NCBI GenBank assembly: GCA_902797015.1
Contig: CADBRG010000285.1
Span: forward strand, 1 to 6,859
Length of the DNA stretch: 6,859 nt
Direction of reading: 5' to 3'
Source of the DNA: an uncultured Lachnospiraceae bacterium
GTDB taxonomy: Bacteria; Bacillota; Clostridia; Lachnospirales; Lachnospiraceae
Below are positions 1 through 5,637 of this stretch, piece by piece (within the stretch, counting starts at the first letter, position 1; every line of letters starts with the position of its first letter). The position numbers were made by a program, and so were the translations under genes. The notes under the pieces are model-generated. The model was given only the letters and a program-made list of their open reading frames with translations. It did no database searches and had not been told where the DNA came from.

Positions 1-1379
1 CCATAATGAGCATCGTGGATTTTTAAAACAGCTGATGCAATGTTCAGTCCCAGACCGGTCCCTTTTACGTTGTTGCCATATGGATTCACCGTGTAATATC
101 GATCCCAGATCAGCGGGATATCCTCTTTTCTGATTCCGGGTCCAAAGTCCTGAATTTCAGTTCTTACAACTGTATCCTTTCGATATGCACGTATGATGAT
201 CTTCTTTTCATTGATGGAAAACTTCAATGCATTACTGATAAAATTCTGCAGTACACGGGCAATCAGTTTTCTGTCTGCGAAAACAAATAAGCCCTCTTCC
301 AATTCATAAACGATCTCCACTGATTCTTCCATTTGAGAGCTGCAGGAAGCTGCCGCCGAGCGAATCAGATGTGTCAGATCAAACGCCTTCATCTGGACCG
401 GAAATGTACCTGACTGAAGCTTTGACAGTTCCATAGTGGAATTGATCATTTCTGTCAATTGCTCTGTCTCCGTCTGGATTCTTTCCAGATGCTCTGCCCT
501 CTTTTCGGGATTGTCTCCGGAAACAGTCTGAATCATCTCAGTATACATTTTTATCACAGTCAGAGGTGTTCTCATATCATGCGAAATATTGGCAATGAAT
601 TCCCGGCGCATCTGTTCTGTCGCCTGGAATTCCTTTGCCGCCAAATCCATGGTCTCTGAAAGCTGCTGTACCTCATGATACCCTTCTTTTGGAAACTCTA
701 CAGAATAATCCCCTTCAGCCAGCCTTTGCGCTCTATGAGTCAACCGCTCTATCGGCTGAGCAAATATTCGCGTCAACACAAGCGAAAGTAATATTGAAAT
801 CCCCAGTGCTCCCAAAAATGCATATCCGGCTCTCTTTCTCATCAATAAGAGCATCTCATCGACACGCATCAGAGATTTCCCCATCAAGAGGATCTGTCTG
901 TTCCCATCAATATTGGCAGTAACGACGGCGTGGACCGCCCACATTTCACCTCCGCCATATGGTTCTAACTCATACTGATAATTGCCCTTATATTCATCTA
1001 ATTTTGACAGCAGATCTTCTTCTATAAGATTTGGAATAACGGTATCTTCGGTCATGCCCTCTGTATCAGACTGAAAGGTTGCGACCAACTCATCCTGGTT
1101 TTCCGACAGCATCAGAACATAATAACCTTGTGCTTTCGCAATCATCTGAAGCTCATTGTAAAAATCATCTGATCCATATTCTGAAACCGCGTTCCAGATG
1201 ACTCGGTCCATGTCCTCCACATTTTCATTTACATAGTTCAAACGGACAGACTGAGACAAAAACAACCAAAACAAAATGGTGATCGCCCCAGTAAGCAACA
1301 GGAAAGATAACCACATCCTGAATCCCAGACGCGAAAAAAAGCCCCTATGATTTTCTGATATTTTGATCTTCGGCTTCAT
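1..1379 (-). CDS. Sensor histidine kinase, membrane-bound, HAMP-HisKA-HATPase (C-terminus cut by window edge)
   Basis: This is the sensor partner of the response regulator immediately upstream. 459 residues are visible and the frame is still open at base 1. A first membrane segment lies at about residues 22-42, an extracytoplasmic domain of about 140 residues at 43-183, and a second membrane segment at about 184-203, followed by a HAMP linker. The H-box reads NISHDMRTPL with the phospho-accepting His at 267. The N-box (FISNALKF) has Asn383, the G1 box (DFGPGI) starts at Asp411, and the G2 box (GTGLGL) starts at 440. All key catalytic residues are present, so the kinase looks functional. About 20-30 residues after the G2 region (KIHDAHYG) are probably missing beyond the window. 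The ATG at 1379 follows the regulator stop codon by one base, with GAGG about 6 bases before it inside the end of the regulator gene, indicating translational coupling. The ligand is unknown; the extracytoplasmic domain could be a Cache/PAS-like sensor, which is inference only. Confidence 0.93.
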   Translation of the reverse strand, partial: MKPKIKISENHRGFFSRLGFRMWLSFLLLTGAITILFWLFLSQSVRLNYVNENVEDMDRVIWNAVSEYGSDDFYNELQMIAKAQGYYVLMLSENQDELVATFQSDTEGMTEDTVIPNLIEEDLLSKLDEYKGNYQYELEPYGGGEMWAVHAVVTANIDGNRQILLMGKSLMRVDEMLLLMRKRAGYAFLGALGISILLSLVLTRIFAQPIERLTHRAQRLAEGDYSVEFPKEGYHEVQQLSETMDLAAKEFQATEQMRREFIANISHDMRTPLTVIKMYTEMIQTVSGDNPEKRAEHLERIQTETEQLTEMINSTMELSKLQSGTFPVQMKAFDLTHLIRSAAASCSSQMEESVEIVYELEEGLFVFADRKLIARVLQNFISNALKFSINEKKIIIRAYRKDTVVRTEIQDFGPGIRKEDIPLIWDRYYTVNPYGNNVKGTGLGLNIASAVLKIHDAHY

Positions 1380-1380
1380 A

Positions 1381-2058
1381 TCATGCCTCAAACTTATATC
1401 CAACACCACGATGTGTAACAATAAACTTTCGATAAGCACCTAATGACTGTCGGAGCATTTTGATATGTGTATCAACCGTGCGGCCATCTCCGCCAAACTC
1501 AAATCCCCATACCTTATCTAATAATTCATCACGTGAAAAGACGATGTCATTGTTTTGTGCCAGAAAGAATAATAAGTCATATTCCTTTGGGGTCATATTG
1601 ACCCTTTCTCCATCCACAAGAACACTTCTTCCGGTAATATTTAAGGTTAAACCTTCAAACGTTAATACATTTTTATTCGTTTCCGCAACTTCATCCTTCT
1701 GATGTCTGCGTATTACCACATTTACTCTGGCCATCAGCTCCTTGAGAGAAAATGGTTTTACCACATAGTCATCCACGCCAAGTTCAAACCCGTACAACTT
1801 GTCGTACTCCTCCCCTCTTGCCGATAGCATGATAACCGGGATGTCTTTCTTTTCTTTTATTTTCTTTAAAGCAGAAAAACCGTCTATTTTAGGCATCATA
1901 ATGTCCATAATGATCAGATCAAAATCTTCCTTCAGGCATAACTGCACAGCCTCGCTTCCATCGCAGGCTTCACTAACTTCATATCCCTCAAATTCAGCAT
2001 ATTCTTTGATTCCGAGACGAATCGCCATTTCGTCATCTGCTACGAGCAGTTTTTTCAT
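1381..2058 (-). CDS. OmpR/PhoB-family response regulator
   Basis: A DNA-binding response regulator of 225 residues, the usual length for the family. The receiver domain spans about residues 1-118: acidic pair Asp8/Asp9, phospho-acceptor Asp52 in MDIMMPKIDG, Ser79 in MLSA at the conserved Thr/Ser position, and Lys101 in VVKPF. The C-terminal winged-helix domain (about 130-225) ends in the typical HRGVGYKFE. I chose the ATG at 2058 (MKKLLVADDE) because AGGAGG lies 5 bases before it. A GTG six bases further upstream overlaps that ribosome binding site and is unlikely. The gene forms an operon with the histidine kinase and has its own candidate promoter. It also lies downstream of the permease gene on the same strand. 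The candidate operator in front of the permease (3597-3635) has the direct-repeat geometry that this family binds. The specific subfamily is not recognisable from sequence reading alone. Confidence 0.96.
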   Translation of the reverse strand: MKKLLVADDEMAIRLGIKEYAEFEGYEVSEACDGSEAVQLCLKEDFDLIIMDIMMPKIDGFSALKKIKEKKDIPVIMLSARGEEYDKLYGFELGVDDYVVKPFSLKELMARVNVVIRRHQKDEVAETNKNVLTFEGLTLNITGRSVLVDGERVNMTPKEYDLLFFLAQNNDIVFSRDELLDKVWGFEFGGDGRTVDTHIKMLRQSLGAYRKFIVTHRGVGYKFEA

Positions 2059-2069
2059 AAGCACCTCCT
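2059..2069 (-). promoter_or_regulatory. Ribosome binding site deciding the response regulator start
   Basis: On the minus strand the sequence reads AGGAGG, then TGCTT, then ATG. The 5-base spacing favours the ATG at 2058 over the GTG at 2064, which overlaps the site itself. Confidence 0.85.
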
Positions 2070-2086
2070 GATGGGTTGTTGATAAG

Positions 2087-2116
2087 ATTATACTTTATAT
2101 AATATGACTGTGTCCA
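2087..2116 (-). promoter_or_regulatory. Candidate sigma-A promoter of the two-component operon
   Basis: On the minus strand TGGACA (plus 2111-2116, 5 of 6 matches to TTGACA) is followed after 18 bases by TATAAT (plus 2087-2092, a perfect -10). Transcription would start near 2080, giving a leader of about 20 bases before the regulator ATG. The promoter lies between the hairpin after the permease gene and the regulator gene, so the two-component system can be expressed independently of the permease. Confidence 0.7.
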
Positions 2117-2131
2117 TTCAGCTCTGTTGTC

Positions 2132-2179
2132 ATGATACACAAATTGTCCCTGACTATAGCCAGAGACAATTCGTGTCAT
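2132..2179 (-). terminator. Long hairpin after the permease gene (terminator-like, no U-tract)
   Basis: Plus positions 2138-2154 and 2159-2175 are inverted repeats of 17 bases around a TATA loop, and outer ATGA/TCAT bases extend the pairing across a two-base bulge. Three positions are imperfect. On the minus-strand RNA each becomes a G-U wobble, whereas on the plus strand each would be an A-C mismatch. The structure therefore fits selection on the permease transcript. It begins 12 bases after the permease stop codon. No run of U follows it, so it may be a weak or factor-assisted terminator, or a 3'-end protecting structure. Confidence 0.6.
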
Positions 2180-2190
2180 TATGTTAATGT

Positions 2191-3537
2191 TTATGCCCAA
2201 CCCGGAACAACTGTAAGCATCAATGCTACAACAAATGCCGTTATTGTTGTGCTAAGAACAGTGGTAAGGAATACATACTTATAGGAATCTTTAATTTCCA
2301 CTTCTGCAATACCCGTTGCAATGATATATCCAGGGTTCGTCGGAAGTGTATCTAATGTCTGGGAAGCGAACACTGATACACGATGCAGCGCATTCAGGTT
2401 GATTCCCATGCTGGTAAATGTTTCAGACATATAAGGCAGCGTTGCAGAAAGTCCTGCCGGTCCGGATCCCGATGCACCCGTTAACAGTGCAATGGCGATA
2501 ACTACTTTGAATAAAGCCGGGCCTCCCATAGAAAGCAATCCATTTGTCAAAATCGGGAATGAAGGAGACGCTGCTACTACCGCACCGATTGCTCCCAGAA
2601 GTCCTACCTGAAGGACAAGCATTGTAGTCTGCTCACCTACCGGTTTGATCAGCTCTTTTAATCCCTTAAAGCCTTCATAATAAGGGAAGAAGAAAATCAG
2701 GGACAGGATAATGTTTAACATCATTGCGATCAGGATGTTCCAATGAAGACCATTAAAGGTAATCAACGTGACTGCGATAGGAATAATAGATACGATCCAA
2801 TGCGGTGTCTTCACATCTGTCGGACGTCCAGCCAGCTCTTTTGGCGGTGTATAAACATGACCAGCTGCAATTTCCTTTTTCGAAATGATGTTCATCATTA
2901 CAATGTTGATTGCAAGAACAACACCGCCACCGATGAATCCCGGAATAGCCGCCGCCATCGGAGATGTGCCAAGCATCTGTACCGCAATGACGTTCTGATC
3001 AGAAGTGGTACCCGGCATACTGCATGCTGCAGTCGCGAGTGCGCCAAGAACAACACCAGGTCCCATTGCTCTCGGAATGCGTGCTTTTGCAAACAGATCC
3101 ATTGAAATCGGGAACAGAATAAACATTAAAACAACCGGATTCATGCCGCTGTAAGCCAGGACAGTACCAATCACATAAATTGTAATGATTGCAAGAATCG
3201 GGCGCATAACAACTGTTTCACCAGCTGCAGCTTGCTTTCTTGCTTTAATTGTAAACAAATCATACAATGCATTTGCAATCGAGAGCGCCGCCCCACTTTT
3301 ATTATATAATGCAGCAATCACACATCCACAAAGCACCGGTCCCAGCATTGCCGTAACATAATTACATGTAGCCGGCAGCATGGTTTCCGAAAAAGTTGTC
3401 AGCAGATTCATGCCATTAAACAATGCGATCAGAAGACCACACAGCGGAGCAAGAATAATCGTACTGATTCCTTTATATGCTCCATAGATCAACACTGCGA
3501 CACCAATTACGATGCCAAGAATACCTAACGCAGTCAT
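2191..3537 (-). CDS. GntP/CitM-type permease (ion transporter superfamily), substrate unknown
   Basis: A 448-residue integral membrane protein with around a dozen hydrophobic segments, starting GILGIVIGVAVLIYGAYKG and ending in a hydrophobic helix plus VVPGWA. The start (ILGIVIG...LIYGAYKGIS.IILAPL), the Gly-rich TGASGSGPAGLSATLPY stretch and the late DTLPTNPGYI motif resemble H+- or Na+-coupled carboxylate permeases of the gluconate permease (GntP, COG2610) and citrate transporter groups. These import small organic anions such as gluconate, citrate or hydroxybutyrate. I place it by pattern and cannot name the substrate. The ATG at 3537 is chosen because GGGAGG precedes it by 8 bases. An upstream in-frame start at 3606 would add 23 polar residues, has no ribosome binding site and would overlap the promoter. 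No catabolic genes lie beside it. The two-component genes follow downstream on the same strand. Confidence 0.8.
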   Translation of the reverse strand: MTALGILGIVIGVAVLIYGAYKGISTIILAPLCGLLIALFNGMNLLTTFSETMLPATCNYVTAMLGPVLCGCVIAALYNKSGAALSIANALYDLFTIKARKQAAAGETVVMRPILAIITIYVIGTVLAYSGMNPVVLMFILFPISMDLFAKARIPRAMGPGVVLGALATAACSMPGTTSDQNVIAVQMLGTSPMAAAIPGFIGGGVVLAINIVMMNIISKKEIAAGHVYTPPKELAGRPTDVKTPHWIVSIIPIAVTLITFNGLHWNILIAMMLNIILSLIFFFPYYEGFKGLKELIKPVGEQTTMLVLQVGLLGAIGAVVAASPSFPILTNGLLSMGGPALFKVVIAIALLTGASGSGPAGLSATLPYMSETFTSMGINLNALHRVSVFASQTLDTLPTNPGYIIATGIAEVEIKDSYKYVFLTTVLSTTITAFVVALMLTVVPGWA

Positions 3538-3579
3538 TTTATTAACCTCCCTTGAATTGCACATTTTTTTACTGATGTC

Positions 3580-3608
3580 AATATAGCAAGAGGGCGTGTG
3601 AAGCAAAT
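3580..3608 (-). promoter_or_regulatory. Candidate extended -10 promoter of the permease gene
   Basis: On the minus strand TGC is followed by TATATT (plus 3580-3585, 5 of 6 matches to TATAAT), an extended -10 element. The -35 region about 16-17 bases upstream (TTTGCT) is poor, which is typical of an activator-dependent promoter. Transcription would start near 3573, giving a leader of about 36 bases before the ATG at 3537. Confidence 0.5.
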
Positions 3609-3635
3609 GATGCTAATGTGAAAACTATGTGAAAA
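3597..3635 (-). promoter_or_regulatory. Candidate response-regulator operator: TTCACA repeats
   Basis: On the minus strand two hexamers TTCACA (plus 3628-3633 and 3617-3622) are separated by 5 bases, giving an 11-bp period. Within a longer identity, TTTTCACAT occurs twice at plus 3616-3624 and 3627-3635. A third TTCACA lies at plus 3597-3602, touching the -35 region. Direct repeats one helical turn apart just upstream of -35 are the normal binding layout for OmpR/PhoB-family regulators, for example PhoP boxes in Bacillus. The neighbouring regulator (1381-2058) is the natural candidate to bind here; that link is inference. Confidence 0.5.
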
Positions 3636-3649
3636 TCTACCTTCTTTTT

Positions 3650-3686
3650 TAGATAAAAATAACCCGCGCGGAATTTCCACGCGGGT
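3650..3686 (-). terminator. Intrinsic terminator of the DUF4250-type gene
   Basis: Plus 3662-3672 pairs with 3676-3686 around a 3-base loop (CCCGCG and CGCGGG arms). The single imperfect pair is a G-U wobble on the minus-strand RNA. On that strand the stem is followed by a U-rich run (TTATTTTTATC). The GC-rich stem plus U-tract is a standard Rho-independent terminator. It starts 25 bases after the stop codon of the small gene and separates it from the permease promoter. Confidence 0.88.
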
Positions 3687-3710
3687 ATGTAAGAACATAA
3701 TTATACGTTT

Positions 3711-3887
3711 TCATCTAAATTGATTAATATCTTCAACATATACAAATCCTGCTGCTGACATATGTTTTGTGATTTCTTCTTCTGTCACATCCTCTGCCAG
3801 GCAGAACTCGTTCAATGATGAATATCTGTCACGCAGCCTGGTATTAAGATAGCTATATAAAATAATTGGATCTCCGGTTAATAGCAT
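3711..3887 (-). CDS. DUF4250-type small protein (58 residues)
   Basis: A small cytoplasmic protein reading MLLTGDPIILYSYLNTRLRD at its start and ending VEDINQFR. The pattern of an N-terminal DP.IL.SY.NTKLRD-like segment, then an acidic helix (EDVTEEEI) and a C-terminal Tyr/Phe-rich segment ending in NQF, matches what I know of the DUF4250 family, which is about 55-60 residues long and common in clostridia. Function is unknown; the ending looks like a small helix-turn-helix-type fold. The first in-frame ATG is used because a stop codon lies two codons upstream. GGGAGG sits about 11 bases before it, slightly far. The gene is a single unit with a strong terminator 25 bases after its stop codon. 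Confidence 0.85.
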   Translation of the reverse strand: MLLTGDPIILYSYLNTRLRDRYSSLNEFCLAEDVTEEEITKHMSAAGFVYVEDINQFR

Positions 3888-3950
3888 TAATTACTTTTCC
3901 TCCCTGTTCTGGATTCGGTCTGTTGTTTTTCAGAAATATATATAACTGGT

Positions 3951-3979
3951 AGGATACAGGGATGTGGCTAATTAATCAA
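3951..3979 (-). promoter_or_regulatory. Weak candidate promoter for the DUF4250-type gene
   Basis: On the minus strand TTGATT (plus 3974-3979) and TATCCT (plus 3951-3956) are separated by 17 bases, each with 4 of 6 consensus matches. The position between the upstream terminator-like hairpin and the small gene is sensible. The match is weak, so this is tentative. Confidence 0.3.
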
Positions 3980-3995
3980 CCCTTTTTTATTGGAC

Positions 3996-4030
3996 AGAGA
4001 AAACAGGGAGCCGTTCTCACAATTCCCTGT
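3996..4030 (-). terminator. Probable terminator of the lipoprotein gene
   Basis: On the minus strand ACAGGGA (plus 4024-4030) pairs with TCCCTGT (plus 4003-4009) across a 14-base loop, followed by TTTTCTCT. It lies 15 bases after the lipoprotein stop codon. The stem is only 7 bp and the U-run is short, so efficiency is uncertain. Confidence 0.5.
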
Positions 4031-4045
4031 AAATATTTTTATCTA

Positions 4046-4582
4046 TTAATTTGCTTTTACAGTATATGTCTCCGATCTATAAAATGTCATCTCATTTGCC
4101 GGATCATTATCAGCATACTGTACCGTTTCCACCTTGTGAACCCCTTCAGAAACCTGCCATTCGCTGTCAAGGAATAACGAGCCTTGATATCCTTCACCAA
4201 TCTGCTGTTTATCTATTTCTGTACCATCAAGGTAGATATATGTCTGTACCGAGCCATCCAAATCCCATAATTGATAATCAACATATGCAAATGGGATTGA
4301 ATTCATGTCTGGATATACTATAATCTCATCTCCATTTTCAGTGGTTCCGCTTTGATTAACAAGATAAAGCGTTCCATCTCCCACTTCTTCATAGTCACCT
4401 TCCGGCAAATCTTTTTCTACACCTGCCTCTACTTCCGGAGTCTCTGCGTTCTCTTCTGCAGTTTCCTGTACTGCAGACTGATTATCTGCTAGCGCTGTAG
4501 TATTTGTTTCTTCACCACCACAAGCACAGAGAGAAAACATCATTGCCCCAGCCAGCACTCCAACCAATATTAACTTTTTCAT
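4046..4582 (-). CDS. Secreted lipoprotein of unknown function
   Basis: A 178-residue predicted lipoprotein. The signal peptide MKKLILVGVLAGAMMFS ends in the lipobox LCAC, with Cys21 as the lipidation site. It is followed by Gly-Gly and an acidic, low-complexity linker rich in Glu, Thr and Ala (about 24-64). The remaining domain (about 65-178) looks beta-rich, with alternating aromatic and polar residues and several Trp and Tyr residues (YQLWDLDG, SEWQVSEGVHKVETV). I recognise no catalytic motif or named family. The ATG at 4582 is preceded by AGGAGG at 9 bases and opens directly on the signal peptide. An upstream start at 4636 would place 18 extra residues before the signal and is rejected. 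A possible -35 (TTTACA, plus 4639-4644) lies in the AT-rich leader, but no convincing -10 partner was found. It could also be read through from the 72-residue gene 99 bases upstream. Confidence 0.85.
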   Translation of the reverse strand: MKKLILVGVLAGAMMFSLCACGGEETNTTALADNQSAVQETAEENAETPEVEAGVEKDLPEGDYEEVGDGTLYLVNQSGTTENGDEIIVYPDMNSIPFAYVDYQLWDLDGSVQTYIYLDGTEIDKQQIGEGYQGSLFLDSEWQVSEGVHKVETVQYADNDPANEMTFYRSETYTVKAN

Positions 4583-4681
4583 TTGACTAAACCTCCTGTT
4601 CGACATTGTCAGTATATTAATATTTAATTTTAGCAATCTGTAAAATAAAAGTTGTCCCTGGCAGGTATAATTTTTATTCGT

Positions 4682-4900
4682 TTAATTTTGGTGCTGTATC
4701 CCACCGCAATTGGTTACATACCCTCCATCCAATTCTTTCTCAATCTGAGCAATCCACTTCTCCGCTTCCTTGATACGGGCTTTTGCACGTTCCAATACTT
4801 CTTTCGTTGCTGTGCCCTCTTCTAATATCTTTTCCTGATACTTTTTCTCGTTCTGCCAATCCAATAGCTCGCACCTTATTTTATTTTCTAAATTTGACAT
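4682..4900 (-). CDS. Small coiled-coil protein of unknown function (72 residues)
   Basis: A 72-residue, charged, mostly helical protein. Residues 11-56 are dominated by Glu, Lys and Leu with a heptad-like pattern (ELLDWQNEKK, KARIKEAEKWIAQIEKEL), suggesting a coiled coil. The tail (GGYVTNCGGIQHQN) is Gly-rich and has one of only two Cys residues. There is no signal peptide and no membrane segment. GGAGG lies 6 bases before the ATG. The start is 19 bases after the stop of the 147-residue gene, so the two are almost certainly one operon and may work together. I do not recognise the family. Confidence 0.75.
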   Translation of the reverse strand: MSNLENKIRCELLDWQNEKKYQEKILEEGTATKEVLERAKARIKEAEKWIAQIEKELDGGYVTNCGGIQHQN

Positions 4901-4919
4901 GGTTGACCTCCTGATTATC

Positions 4920-5363
4920 TCATTCTTCTGGCGGTATTACCGTTACCGTACCATCATCATTGTATTTCAGTTTTGACCCTTTGGGATATTGTATACCTTC
5001 CATTGGAGCTGCAAATCCTGTCCAATTAATATTATCCTTCAACAGTGTCGGATTTAATTCGTTCGCCTTTTCCCACTCATCGGCTACTTTAAGCATCTCA
5101 GGGGTAAAGTAGTCAGCAGGTTCAACATAATCGACATATTTAATCGTTCTGATTTCTTCCCCGCACCCTATTCCACTGTAATATTCTACTGATGAAACAA
5201 CTCGTCCATCTTCTTTCATTACAATGACTGGAGCATCTGGACCACCGATGGAGTACTTGGTCCGTGGATTTGAAAAGATATATGCATCGACCATTTCCTT
5301 ACATTCAGTTATATCTTCTAAACGAGTATCAGCAATTGCTTTTGCTTCTTCTATAGAGATCAT
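4920..5363 (-). CDS. Hypothetical protein, possible immunity-like fold (147 residues)
   Basis: A soluble acidic protein with no signal peptide or membrane segment. It opens with a helix (SIEEAKAIADTRLED), followed by a beta-rich core reading AYIFSNPRTKYSIGGPDAPV, then IVMKEDGRVVSSVEYYSG. A second part (about 84-147) includes EWEKANELNPTLLKDNI and ends KLKYNDDGTVTVIPPEE. The order helix, aromatic strand, Gly-rich turn, PVIV strand and DGRV turn recalls small Imm35/YrhB-like immunity proteins and PepSY-like modules. The resemblance is weak and the family is not established. The ATG at 5363 follows GGGGGG by 7 bases. A start at 5408 would add 15 residues that include the ribosome binding site region and is rejected. 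It heads a two-gene unit with the 72-residue coiled-coil gene. No toxin gene is visible beside it. Confidence 0.75.
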   Translation of the reverse strand: MISIEEAKAIADTRLEDITECKEMVDAYIFSNPRTKYSIGGPDAPVIVMKEDGRVVSSVEYYSGIGCGEEIRTIKYVDYVEPADYFTPEMLKVADEWEKANELNPTLLKDNINWTGFAAPMEGIQYPKGSKLKYNDDGTVTVIPPEE

Positions 5364-5439
5364 GGTATTTCCCCCCTTATGCACTGTACTGATTTCTTCC
5401 TGGTACATCTACAGTTTATAAGAAAAGCATGAGAAACCG

Positions 5440-5456
5440 GTCGTTTTCGAAGCGAC
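5440..5456. repeat. Near-palindrome centred on TTCGAA
   Basis: GTCG and CGAC arms flank a TTTTCGAAG core, so the site reads nearly the same on both strands. It is 77 bases upstream of the 147-residue gene. It could be a dimeric repressor operator for that gene or a recombination site. Only the symmetry itself is seen. Confidence 0.4.
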
Positions 5457-5485
5457 AAATGCTTGGCTTATCTGTTTTTATGTAA

Positions 5486-5508
5486 GAGGCAGCTTCACAA
5501 ACTGCCCC
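5486..5508 (-). terminator. Small hairpin, possible terminator or structural element
   Basis: Plus 5486-5492 (GAGGCAG) pairs with 5502-5508 (CTGCCCC) around a 9-base loop. The one imperfect pair is a G-U wobble on the minus-strand RNA and an A-C mismatch on the plus strand, so a minus-strand transcript is favoured. No clear U-tract follows. It lies downstream of the VLP gene and could end its transcript. Confidence 0.4.
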
Positions 5509-5521
5509 GTCAATAATAATT

Positions 5522-5637
5522 TTGTGGAAAAATAGAACCCCATTTTCGCACCTATTGGACATCTTTATCGTCTTTGCCCGTTTCGTGCTTTTAAACCCTT
5601 GATTTTAGGGCGTTTGAGATACTCTATTTTTCCACAA
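5522..5637. repeat. Perfect 15-bp inverted repeat enclosing 86 bases
   Basis: TTGTGGAAAAATAGA at 5522-5536 is exactly complementary to TCTATTTTTCCACAA at 5623-5637. The interior also folds: AAA-CCCT (5593-5599) with AGGG-CG-TTT (5607-5615), and GCAC (5548-5551) with GTGC (5585-5588). The right arm overlaps the last codons and stop of the VLP gene (GTG GAA AAA TAG). No target-site duplication flanks the arms. It may be a MITE-like element, a recombination or attachment site, or a folded RNA. Confidence 0.65.

Larger units (their letters stand above)
5364..5623. other. Structured non-coding region between the conjugation genes and the small gene pair
   Basis: This 260-base stretch has no gene I can support on either strand. 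It holds the inverted-repeat structure at 5522-5637 (its right arm runs into the end of the VLP gene), a hairpin at 5486-5508 and a near-palindrome around TTCGAA at 5440-5456. The promoter of the 147-residue gene should lie here. A TATAAA-like -10 occurs near 5413-5420 but no good -35 accompanies it. It is the likely junction between element-type and other sequence. Confidence 0.6.

Noticed and set aside
459..922. Open frames on the plus strand within the histidine kinase gene
   Set aside because: They are shadows of a strongly supported kinase with all catalytic boxes on the minus strand.
2743..3105. 120-codon open frame on the plus strand
   Set aside because: It is antisense to the permease coding region, has Cys/Arg/Asn-rich nonsense-like composition, no ribosome binding site and no family resemblance.
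3573..3578. TTGACA on the minus strand (within TATTGACATC) as the -35 of the permease promoter
   Set aside because: Seventeen bases downstream there is only AATTCA, a poor -10; the overlapping upstream extended -10 (TGC TATATT) is a better choice.
3538..3606. Upstream in-frame start adding 23 residues to the permease
   Set aside because: It has no ribosome binding site, encodes polar residues before the first membrane helix and overlaps the candidate promoter; ATG at 3537 has GGGAGG at good spacing.
4051..4323. 90-codon plus-strand frame opposite the lipoprotein
   Set aside because: It lies antisense to a well-supported lipoprotein and shows no domain or start signal.
4583..4636. Upstream start adding 18 residues to the lipoprotein
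   Set aside because: It would bury the signal peptide; ATG at 4582 has AGGAGG at 9 bases and begins directly with MKKLILVG.
5364..5408. Upstream start adding 15 residues to the 147-residue protein
   Set aside because: The extension translates the ribosome binding site region (Lys-Gly-Gly), and ATG at 5363 is well placed after the G-run.
5522..5637. Calling the inverted repeat a confirmed insertion element
   Set aside because: No target-site duplication flanks the arms and no transposase is present; copy number cannot be judged from one window.
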